64,000 nucleotides of DNA from Cryptomeria japonica (Eukaryota; Streptophyta; Pinopsida; Cupressales; Cupressaceae): NCBI RefSeq assembly GCF_030272615.1, contig NC_081406.1:143585041-143649040 (forward strand), read 5' to 3'. The notes beneath the pieces were generated by a model. That model worked only from the letters and a program-made list of their open reading frames with translations. It did no database searches and was not told the origin of the DNA. The position numbers were made by a program, and so were the translations under genes. Positions 24,491 to 34,395 of this stretch are shown one piece after another (within the stretch, counting starts at the first letter, position 1; the number at the start of each line of letters is the position of its first letter).

Positions 24491-25744
24491 TGTAAAGCGG
24501 AAAAAAATCGAACCCTAGTTGCTCTCCCCTCTTCCAACTCCAAAGAGAGAGAAGGGAGGTCCCTAGGGTTGATGGTTTTCACTTAGGGGAGACTTTACAT
24601 TCAAAAGAGGGGTTGAAACCCACAAGATCCAATCCCACACAATGCAAGATTGGATTCTAAATGAGTTTCAAGGGTTAAGACAGCAAGGCTACCCTCTTTT
24701 GTAAAGAATGTAGATAGAAAGATTAAGCTAGGAATGCATGAAAAGTGAGAAAGATTCGCTTATAAACTGAGATAGGGATATAGGATAAAGTTGCGGACCT
24801 GGAATTAGTAGTAAAATGTCGAGACGGTGTTGTCCTGCAAATTTGAGCGAAAGTTGAAGGGACGATGGCGCCCGGCGTGCACACGGTCCTCCGAAAAATC
24901 CGCGAAACGAAGGGGGATCTATTCGTCTCTGCACAAGGATTCCAGATCTTCAATTTCAGCCGCATACCTGCAACCTACACACAGAAAAGCGAAGACGATT
25001 GGGGGGTTAGGGATTAGGGGTTTGCCCTTAGGTCAAACCCCAGTTTTGGAATTAACCAAGAAATGAGAAATTGCTGTAAATGTAAATGTTTGTAATGTAA
25101 AACAAGTACTAGTACCTTGTTGTAAGAATGTTTGTATTCTTACATGCGAAGGTGTAGATGTTGTTGTATGTTGTATGTTGTAAGTTGTATGTAGTATGTG
25201 ATCTCCTCTTCAATGGTTGAATCCTTGTCTTGAATGCAACACTTAGCCTTGAATGGAGACTTAGAATGCTCAATTGCTTGAAGGAATGCTTGAATGCTTG
25301 AATATCGCTTCCGACTTTTTTCATCCATCCAAATGAGAGAGGAAAATGTGGTTTATATACTTGTCAATTAGGGCTGATAGACTGATTTTTTCGACCTTAG
25401 GCCGACCAGGAAAGAGTATTTTCCAATTTGCAAACTTAAAGACCCGAGACCCAAAAGAGACCGGGCCCAAAAATAGGGCCAGGGACCAGGGCGCTGGGTG
25501 CCATGGTCCTGGGGGACCAGGGGCGCTGGGTGCCCTAGTCCTGAAGGACCAGGGCGCTGGGCGCTCTGGTCCCACCTCCCGAGACAGCAGGGTGCAAGGA
25601 GGGATCAGGCAGGGTGCTGGAAAAATGCAGTTTTTGATGCCATGAGAAAGTTTCAGGGTCTCCATTCAGGTTCCGTGTTGCATCGCCATCGTGAAGACCC
25701 AAATGCAGTCGAAATTGCAAGTGTCGCAATTTTAGGACGCTACA
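24491..25744 (-). repeat. E3 3' LTR (minus-strand orientation)
   Basis: 1254 bp; on the minus strand it starts TGTAGCGTCCTAAAATTGCG. It contains about three GC-rich near-palindromic units (25476-25580) and a module GACGATGGCGCCCGG...ACGGTCCTC (24858-24894) that recurs in the leader. A few per cent differ from 31100-32376 by eye. Confidence 0.93.
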
Positions 25745-25760
25745 TTTAGCCCCCACTTTA
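25745..25760 (-). other. E3 polypurine tract
   Basis: On the minus strand TAAAGTGGGGGCTAAA directly precedes the LTR start TGTAGCG. It would prime plus-strand DNA synthesis. Confidence 0.85.
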
Positions 25761-26487
25761 GCGGGAGTATAACATACGCTCATACTTTCGATAAAGTACA
25801 AGGAAACAACATTGAAAGACTTTCACCACGTCAAGGAGGCAAGACACACCAAGCCCCCAGTGGACTAAGGATCTTACGACTTCGATTGACAAAGTAAAAG
25901 GGAAGATCATGAGGGAGAACCATGACTGTCAGTAGTAAGGTTCCCTCACTATGAGTCATGTAAGAGAAATACCAAAAATTTTCAAGGCAAAGCTAAGTTC
26001 GCCAAGAAATTTTCAAGTATCCTGAAGGGATAGACAGGGTGTATGCCCCCCTACGTTAAAGCGATCGCACACACCTCAACGGGGGTGATTGCTTTAAGGT
26101 AGTGATACACATAAGAAATGAGAAGGGAAAGGAACATGTTATCACAAGGATTTAGCCCCCAAGTGTGAGATAAACCCAAGGATAATAGACATAAAACACA
26201 AAGCACGAGGTGACTTCGCTTTCCTTGGGGTCGGTATGCTGTATGATAATTCATGTATATCATATGTATGTATGCATAATTGTTCTTCATTCCCCAATCA
26301 AGGAAGGTCACCTAGAAGAAGGGAACACATGTGTCTTTTGAGTCAACATGAGAGAGACCAAAAGAGATCTCAATGCTTTGCATCATCCTCAAGTAGACAA
26401 CATTGAGGACAACAAATAGAAGAATGAGGATAACACATAGAAGAAGTAACAAAAGAGAGGAGGAGAGAGTCTGCTATGCTAATGTAA
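25761..26487 (-). other. E3 3' untranslated region
   Basis: No coding content. On the minus strand further GGGGGCT tracts (complements of 25852-25860, 26152-26162 and 26508-26516 just upstream) look like repeats of the purine tract. An imperfect hairpin lies at 26056-26097. Confidence 0.6.
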
Positions 26488-29400
26488 CTAGTCTAGCATG
26501 TCATCTACCCCCCAATCTTGCTGATCAATGTTTCGGGAAGGCAGGAAACATGCTAGAGGAGGAACATTCAACACAACAGATGGAGCTATCACAAGATCCA
26601 AACAAGGGCTATGTTCATGTTCCAAGCCACGTTGTTCTTGTCTAGGAGCTAGGATAAGTGCTTTAGAAAATTCGTTAGATAAATCGTTATCAATATCAAC
26701 AAGTTCATATTCACTATCAGAAGCAAGAGAAGTAACATTTTCATCTATATCATCATCAAGATTTATAAAAATAGGATCTTTAACTCGCACAGGATCAAAA
26801 CCATCATGCATCTTATGTTTAGGAGATTTTGGCTCAATTTTCGGCTGAGGAGAAAATGGAATAATGCTTGTTGAAGGTGTTTTTGGAGATTGCAAAGTTT
26901 GAGAAGCAGCTGCTTGAGCTCTAAGACGACGCTTTCATCGGCGTTCTCATGCAGAATGATTTCGTCTAGTCTTAGTAGGAAGTGGAGAAGATTGAGGAGG
27001 AGGAATGTTCTCATCTTTATCACTTGGGTGTTTAGGTTGTGGTCTCTTAGGCTGGATAATAGGAGAAGAGGAAGGTCTCTTCTCTCTATAAAAAGAAGGA
27101 GGAGGAACTGCTACATATAAAGGAGGAATATTTGGTTTAGGAAGGAGACCAAGTCCATCATGACGAGGAGGTATAGGTCTACTTTTAGAAAGTTTATTAG
27201 TCATAGACATAGTCACATCCATAGGAATGGGTTGGGAATCTTCTTGAGGAAAGACATTAGTTTTGTCTTTCAAAGGAAGAACTTCCTTCTCAAGAACGAT
27301 AGGAACATCAAGTTTGGGTGTTCTAGGTTCACTTCGAGATAGGATCATATCTATTTTCCACTTTTGATAAGATTTGAAAAGATGATCACTTCGCGGAGGA
27401 AGAGATTGGAATTGTTTAGGCCAAAAATAATCAATAGGAACGCTAGAAGTTCTTTCAGCTGGTTTAAAGAGACTATGATTGACAGTAACAACTTCACCAT
27501 TATGGGGAAATTTCAGACATTTGTGAATAGGAGAAGCAATAGCTTTCATGGAAGATAGCCAAGGATAGCCAAGCTTCACATGAAATTGTTCGGATGAAGG
27601 AATAATAGCAAAGTTCACATCAAGAGATTTGTTATGGACCTCAATAGGTAATGTAATAGAACCAATTGCAGGAGAAGAAAATGCATCAAATAATTTCACA
27701 ATCACATCTGTTTTGTCATAGATCACTTGATTCAATTGCAAAGTAAAAAGAAATTCTTCAGTAATAACATTAACCATGCATGAAGGATCAATAAGCACTC
27801 CATGGCAAGGTGTATTCTTGACTTTTGCAACTATGTATAAAGGACCATCAGGTGCCCTGATAGTTTCACTATAATCAAATATGATGGAAGGTTCTTTAGG
27901 GTTTTCTTGCTGCTCTACAAAGTTAATCACATTCGGAGTCATAGACACAAGACCATTAGATGAGAAAGAGGAATCATTAGTCTCAATCACATTAGAGGTA
28001 TGAGAAGGTAATGGATCAGTAAAAATCTGAAGATTTTGGTTAGGAGGAGCTACAGATGTGTTGGCTTTATCATTCACTCCGGAAACAGAGATAGTATTAT
28101 TATCAATCAAATCTTGAATTTTACCCTTTAAAGCAAAACATTTTTCAGTATCATGCCCAGGTTGACGATGAAATTGACAAAAAGATTTGTTATCAAAATA
28201 GGGCGAATTAATCTTTGCAGGATCTATTTGCCTTATAGGAGGGAGAGTAAGCACATTTTGTTCCAATAACTTATTCATAATACTATGCAATGATTCATTC
28301 AAAGGAGTAAACTTTCTTTCTTTCTTGAAAAACTTAGAAATAGAAGGCACACCTGATGTTGCATTCACATTGTTGTTGATGATGTTTTCATTGAATTTGA
28401 TGGTCTCTTTGTTCGATTTAAACTTTCCAAATGGTTGTTGACTACTATCACCCTTATCACTCAGAGCCATAGGATTTGCTTGTTCCATTTGACTCACAGT
28501 CGGTTGATAATTGTGAAGAGTTGCACACAACTGTTGGAAAGAAGTAAACTCAGAAAACAGAAGTTTGTCTCGAATATCTTTTTGTAAATTAGAAATAAAG
28601 ATTCTTTGAATATCATTGTCAGGCATTGGAAAAGAAATTTGAGCATACAAATGCTTATATCTACCAATGAAATCAGTCACTTTTTCTTTAACACCTTGTT
28701 TACAATGCATTAAATCAATCAAAGTAACTTTAGGACTTATATTGTTTTGAAATTGTTGAATGAAAGCATTTGCAAGTTGTTCGAAAGAAGTAATAGAATA
28801 AGAAGGCAACGAGCAATACCATTGTAGGGCTTTATCTCTTAATGTTCTAGTGAATAGTTTTGCAAGCAACCTTTGGTCATAAGCAAAATCGGTACAAGTT
28901 GTTTGAAAAGTCTTAACATGTGTTAGAGGATCACCTTAACCATTATAAAGCTCCAACTGCGGGATTTCAACATGCTTAGGAGGGATAGCTCAAACAATGT
29001 CAAGAGAAAGTGGGCTCGCAACATCAAATGTGGGCACACTAAACTTAGATTGATTCATAGAGGCAATTTGTTGTTGTAAAGAAGAGACAGTTTGTGCAAG
29101 ATTGTGAATGGTCGCTTCGGTCGAAGAGTTCATATTAGACGTGTTAGATTGTGATGGAGGTATTATGTTATTGAAGGAAGGCATTGATTGAGAGTAAGGT
29201 GGTGGAACACTATGATAGTTAGTCATAGGCGATGATTGGAAAGGAGGAACACTACAAGGAGGAATGGAATGGTTGAATGAATTGCCCCCTTGTGTCATGT
29301 TCATTCGTGAAGATGAAATAGGGACACTCATTGAAGGAATGAATGAAGAAGTCGGATTGAATGAAGGAAGAGAGTTGATTGAAGAAGAGGGATTGCCCCC

Positions 29401-29919
29401 ATGACTGGTGATCATAGGAGGAATGTCTTGTATTGAAGTAGTCATTATGTTTGATGTAAAGGTAGGTATGCTAGCAATAGAAGTTGTGAAAGGAATAGAA
29501 TGATTGACTTGAGTAGGAGGTTGTGTATAACCCAAAGTTTCGGCACAACTCTTCATAGGCATCACATTCGAATCCACAATGTGTGCAATGCCACACAAAA
29601 TATCAATTCCATTCTTATCACTTTGAATCATACGTTTTAGACCCTCAATTAATGAAAGAGCTTGACTATTGGGATACTCTTGAGACATCCATTGCTAAAA
29701 ATCATCAAATTGGTTATCCAATTTCGAAAGTTGTTCTACAGAAACCTCATGGAGAGCTTCTTCATCATTAGGAGGATTAGAGGAATTACCCGTGTCCTCG
29801 TTAAAAAGGCCATTCAAATTAGGTTCCATCTCCTCGGTAATTAAACCTCGGAAAGACTTAATTCTACGGCTTCGTCTAACGGGAATAGTGTGAGTAGGGC
29901 TTATTGTTGTAAAACTCAT
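26488..29919 (-). pseudogene. E3 gag-protease polyprotein
   Basis: One minus-strand frame runs from ATG at 29919 to the stop at 26488, with no frameshift but four internal stops (29695, 28990, 28936, 26947). Order: a basic N-terminus, a Ser/Pro/Asn-rich spacer (29000-29500), and a retrotransposon capsid domain (GDPLTHVKTFQTTC, then LLAKLFTRTLRDKALQWYCS near 28870-28790). A CHHC knuckle follows (CQFHRQPGHDTEKC near 28140-28185), then a retropepsin-like fold (GVLIDPSCMVNVI near 27780-27800, where D-P-S stands in place of D-S/T-G; later KLGYPWLSSMKAIA). The end is a long Pro/Ser/Lys-rich and acidic tail with no RT. Gag would form particles in the cytoplasm. The altered protease triad and the stops make the product doubtful. 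Confidence 0.87.
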
Positions 29920-31077
29920 GCACTAGAGAGAGAGAGAAAATTTTGAATTTAGAGGTAGCAAATTTCAGTAAAATCAGCCAATCTCCTAGATTTAGGCTGT
30001 TAAATGCAATCACGACAATCTCCCGAAATTTCAGAAAAAATGTCAGGGACCGTGGCGCTCGGAGTGCACACGGTCCTCGCAACTTTTTTCAAAATTTTCA
30101 GAGATGAAAGCTATGATGATTTTAAAGCTAATCTGAAAAAATTGAGTGATTTTATGATCTGTAGATAGGCCAAATTAAAGTTGCAATCTCAAAATTGAAC
30201 CCTACCAAGATTGTCGAAAAATGCAAAATTTGAATTTTGAAAAAGAGAGGGAAACTGAAATTTTGAATTTTATGATTTTAGAGGGAATATCAAAAGCAAT
30301 GCAAGTTTCGAAATTTAAAAGTTGACTCAATTTCACGCAAAATTTGATTTTGAATGAGGAAATCAAAGTTGGTGTAATTAAACACTTAATTTCAAAAGTC
30401 ACAAATTGCAAAAATTTAAATAAAGCACTGAAATTTCGAATGAATGCCAGCACACTTTTCAGATTTAGGACAATAAGAACACCATTTTGACACAAAATTT
30501 CAATTTCACCAATTTTTGAATGATTAGAAGCCTTAATCCAAGCAATCCCTAGACCAACTTTTGACTGTAATTTTGAAAGTGTTACAATTGATAAAATCAG
30601 CCAAAATTCTGGATTTTAGCAAAAAAATACAGTAAGATCCAGCTTCCAAAATTTCGGAAAAAATGTCGGGGACGATGGTGTTCGGAGTGCACATGGTCCT
30701 CGCAACTTTTTTCCAAATTTTCAGGGATGAAAGATATTATGATTTTGTTGCGGAATCCAAAGTTACAGCTGATTTGGAGATGTTTTGATCAGTGAATTTG
30801 TTGGACAAAGGTTGAATCAAGAGAGTTTTAAAAATTAGGGTTTTGACACTTAACCACTTAATTTTCAGAATTAAAGCACAAATATGAATTGATAATTTGC
30901 AATGGAAGGGTAGATCTGAAACAAGCATTAATAATTAAACATTTCACAAGCTCAATTACTAAAAAGAAAATTTAGGGTTTTTATGCAATTAACCTCTAAA
31001 ATTTGCAAAAGATCAAACATGGAAATGTAATCAAGGCATCCAATTTTCAGATCTAACCATGAATAATCAGAAATGAT
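29920..31077 (-). other. E3 leader with an internal direct repeat
   Basis: Non-coding leader of about 1.16 kb (minus strand). About 100 bp at 30024-30123 repeats at 30646-30746 (period about 622). The core GAC(C/G)(G/A)TGG(C/T)G...GTGCAC..GGTCCTCGCAAC is also in both LTRs. Confidence 0.75.
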
Positions 31078-31096
31078 GTTCACGTTGGGTTCACCA
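31078..31096 (-). other. E3 primer-binding site
   Basis: On the minus strand TGGTGAACCCAACGTGAAC lies 3 bases inside the end of the upstream LTR. Its position and TGG start fit a tRNA primer site. I have not assigned the tRNA. Confidence 0.7.
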
Positions 31097-31099
31097 AAA

Positions 31100-32376
31100 T
31101 GTAAAGCGGAAAAAAATCGAACCCTAGTTGCTCTCCCCTCTTCCAACTCCAAAGAGAGAGAAGGGAGGTCCCTAAGGTTGACGGTTTTCACTTAGGGGAG
31201 ACTTTACATTCAAAAGAGGGGTTGAAACCCACAAGATCCAATCCCACACAATGCAAGATTGGATTCTAAATGAGTTTCAAGGGTTAAGACAGCAAGGCTA
31301 CCCTCTTTTGTAAAGAATGTAGATAGAAAGATTAAGCTAGGAATGCATGAAAAGTGAGAAAGATTCGCTTATAAACTGAGATAGGGATATAGGATGAAGT
31401 TGCGGACCTGGAATTAGTAGTAAAATGTCGAGACGGTGCTGTCCTGCAAATTTGAGCGAAAGTTGATGGGACGATGGCGCCCGGCATGCACACAGTCCTC
31501 CAAAAAATCCGTGAAACGAAGGGGGATCTGTTCGTCTCTGCACAAGGATTCCAGATCTTCAATTTCAGCCGCGTACCTGCAACCTACACACAGAAAAGTG
31601 AAGACGATTGGGGGGTTAGGGATTAGGGGTTTGCCCTTAGGTCAAACCCCGGTTTTGGAATTAACCAAGAAATGAGAAATTGTTGTAAATGTAAATGTTT
31701 GTAATGTAAAACAAGTACTAGTACCTTGTTGTAAGAATGTTTGTATTCTTACATGCGAAGGTGTAGATGTTGTTGTATGTTGTATGTTGTAAGTTGCATG
31801 TAGTATGTGATCTCCTCTTCAATGGTTGAATCCTTGTCTTGAATGCAACACTTAGCCTTGAATGGAGACTTAGAATGCTCAATTGCTTGAAGGAATGCTT
31901 GAATGCTTGAATGCTTGAATGTTTGAATGCTTGAATATCGCTTCCGGCTTTTTTCATCCATCCAAATGGGAGAGGAAAATGTGGTTTATATACTTGTCAA
32001 TTAGGGCTAATAGACTGATTTTTTCGACCTTAGGCTGACCAGGAAAGAGTATTTTCCAATTTGCAAACTTAAAAACCCAAGACCCAAAAGAGACCGGGCC
32101 CAAAAATAGGGTCAGGGACTAGGGCGCTGGGCGCCATGGTCCTGGGGGACCAGGGCACTGGGCACCCTAGTCCTGAAGGACCAAGGCGCTGGGCGCTCTG
32201 GTCCCACCTCTCAGGACAGCAGGGTGCAAGGAGGGATCAGGCAGGGTGCTGGAAAAATGTAGTTTTTGATGCCATGAGCAAGTTTTGGGGTCTCCATTCA
32301 GGTTCTGTGTTGCATTGCCATCATGAAGACCCAAATGCAGTCGAAATTGCAAGTGTCGCAATTTTAGGACACTACA
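31100..32376 (-). repeat. E3 5' LTR (minus-strand orientation)
   Basis: 1277 bp, starts TGTAGTGTCCTAAAATTGCG on the minus strand and ends CCGCTTTACA. It holds the same GC-rich units (32110-32205) and GACGATGGCGCCCGG module (31468-31500). It is longer than the 3' LTR mainly through an extra gcttgaatgtttgaat-type repeat near 31900. Confidence 0.93.
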
Positions 32377-32381
32377 AAGAC

Positions 32382-33265
32382 ATCGTGTGGACATCTTAGC
32401 TTGGAGAATTGATCATTGGTATATTCATATTTGCGTATTTGCTTTTACCAACAAATAGGTCTAGGGTTATCCAGGGTTACACCGACAGGTTTATCTTATC
32501 CAAATCAGCATGGCACGCTATGGAGATGATTAATTAATATTGTAAATGCATTAAGCCAACATGTTCAATCGGTTATTGCATTGGATATTTTATTATTTGT
32601 AAAATATTTTTATTGTAATATCTTGTAAAACCAACCTACTAAAATTGGTCTTAGGTTATGGTATAAATGTAAGATCTTAATTGTAAGATCAAGTGTGGAA
32701 TGCGAAGAAGGTATATTGTGAAGGGATATGCGAGATTAAACAGAGCTATACACGAAGACATCATTTGAAAGTGAAGCTAGGTTTTTGTGAAGGCATATTA
32801 GCATTACACCGGTATTGAATCCAGCATATGAAGATGCTATTTTAAGTAGTACATTCTTATTGAATTTAACCATCCCATTGTAGTTAGTGTGACTCCCATT
32901 TGTGTTTGAGCAGTGAGCTCTAAGCGCTTGGCCTTTTTGCATGTGCAGATCCCATTTATGTACACTTACTATCTGCAGTAGTATCATCTGATTGTGGGTA
33001 AGGTTTCCCACCATGGTTTTTCCCCTTACAGGGTTTCCACGTACAAATATTGGTGTCATGTGTTGTGGATGATTTTATCTTTTGGTTTCATGCATTAATC
33101 TTTACCAGTATTGCATTTATCTATTAAATCTGTCCACCGGTATAACAGACTGTCTCACCGGTATTAAAGCAGTAATTGATTAAGTTGTTTTTGGTTTAAA
33201 GTTTTATACAACTGATTCACTCCCTTCCCCCCCCCCGTCCTCTCAGTTGTCCCCGGGACCTAACA
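32382..33265 (+). repeat. E2 5' LTR, right piece
   Basis: Resumes at atcgtgtggacatc and ends GGGACCTAACA. With 24306-24490 it makes an LTR of 1069 bp, matching 40504-41567 (1064 bp). TATAAATG at 32662-32669 is a good TATA-box candidate. A C-run lies just before the end. Confidence 0.95.
32662..32669 (+). promoter_or_regulatory. TATA-like box in E2 LTR
   Basis: TATAAATG, present at the same place in the complete 3' LTR (40969-40976). The transcription start would lie about 30 bp downstream; inferred. Confidence 0.5.
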
Positions 33266-33267
33266 AT

Positions 33268-33279
33268 TGGTATCAGAGC
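33268..33279 (+). other. E2 primer-binding site (initiator Met tRNA)
   Basis: TGGTATCAGAGC, the canonical copia primer site, 2 bases after the LTR end. Confidence 0.97.
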
Positions 33280-33321
33280 TAAGTCCTCTTTTGCAGAAGT
33301 TTCACAACTTGAGGAGATCCA

Positions 33322-34395
33322 ATGTCTACTAACTATTTCAGTAAGGATAGTCTTAAACTTGATGGAACCAACTATGGGATATGGAAGATCAGAATGGAGA
33401 CACATCTGAATTGCACTGGAAAGGACATCTGAGATGTTACAAAGAATGGTTATACTGCTGCTACTCCAGGTCAGCCTACTCCTACTAACTTGACTAAAGA
33501 TGAAGAAAATGATTGCAAAACAAGAGAAGCACTTTTGAGCGCATTGACAGATCAGCAAATCATGGGATTATCAGACAGATCAACTGTTAAAGCTATTTGG
33601 GATCATTTGGAAACATTGAATGAAGGAGATTCCACAGTCAAAATTGCAAAACTTGAAAGCTTCCGGGTCAGGTATGAAATTCTGAAAATGGAAGAAGATG
33701 AAAGAATTTCTGCTTTTATGGAAAGAGTAAATGAAATTGTTTTGGGTATAAAATGTTGTGGAGGAACTTTAAGTGAAGATTGAATTGTTTCAAAAGTTTT
33801 AAGAGGATTGCCACCGGCATACAAAATGAAGGTTACTGCTATAAATGAATTAAGAACAATGCCTAATACATCAGTAACTAGGGAAGCATTGATTAGAAAA
33901 CTTTCAGCCTTTGAAATTGAGGAATTTGGTCCTATTGCTACTATAAAGACAGATTTAGCTTTCAAAGCATCAACATCTTCTGCATCATCATTTGACAAAT
34001 CTGATTGGAAAGTCTTTTATGCAAGAGAACTTGAGGAAAGCAGGAAAGAACTTGAAGAACTTGAAGCACTATTTGCAAGAAAAATGCCTAAAGGTCCAGT
34101 TGGAAGTAAGTATGAAGGTAAAGCACCTTTTAAATGTTTTAACTGCAATAAGATTGGTCATATGGCTTCAAGATGCCCTGATAGACATGCTAGACTAAGA
34201 GAAGAAGCTAGAAGGACATACAAGCCTAACCCTGAATATCACAGATACAGATTTAAGAAGAATAAGGACAAATCTTGTTATGTTGTTGATGAAGGAGTAA
34301 CTGATGATTCTGATGAAGATCCAACAGACAATGGATGGGTTTTTGTTGCTATAAAAGAAGATCAACTGGCATCTGCAGTGCAACCAGTAGAATAG
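33322..34395 (+). pseudogene. E2 gag
   Basis: ATG at 33322 opens MSTNYFSKDSLKLDGTNYG, the usual copia gag start (DUF4219-like, then UBN2-like capsid). Internal landmarks are ALLSALTDQQIMGLSDRSTV (33530), FMERVNEIVLGI (33718) and LRGLPPAYKMKV (33802). A coiled segment RELEESRKELEELEALFARK and a CCHC knuckle CFNCNKIGHMASRC (34135-34176) follow. Stops at 33430 and 33781 interrupt it, and TAG at 34393 separates it from protease. All is in frame 1, so the single polyprotein layout of copia is preserved. Confidence 0.92.

Larger units (their letters stand above)
24491..32376 (-). mobile_element. E3: gag-protease-only Ty3/gypsy element (non-autonomous)
   Basis: 7886 bp, flanked by a perfect 5-bp duplication aagac (24486-24490 and 32377-32381). 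LTRs 24491-25744 and 31100-32376 have TG...CA ends. Read on the minus strand, the order is 5' LTR (higher coordinates), primer site, about 1.2-kb leader, a gag-protease frame of about 1144 codons, a 3' untranslated region, purine tract and 3' LTR. I find no RT, RNase H or integrase anywhere inside, so it would depend on enzymes from another element. This is the architecture called TR-GAG or large-derivative elements. Confidence 0.9.

Noticed and set aside
24723-25801. Open frames inside E3 and E2 LTRs (also 31332-32399, 32736-33059, 37547-41366)
   Set aside because: They recur only because the LTRs recur, and have no recognised domain; LTRs are normally non-coding.
26528-27558. Plus-strand open frames opposite the E3 gag-protease frame
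   Set aside because: They are complementary shadows of the minus-strand polyprotein, with no domain character.
33268-33279. tRNA gene at the primer sites
   Set aside because: Only 12-18 bases match a tRNA 3' end; no cloverleaf surrounds them.
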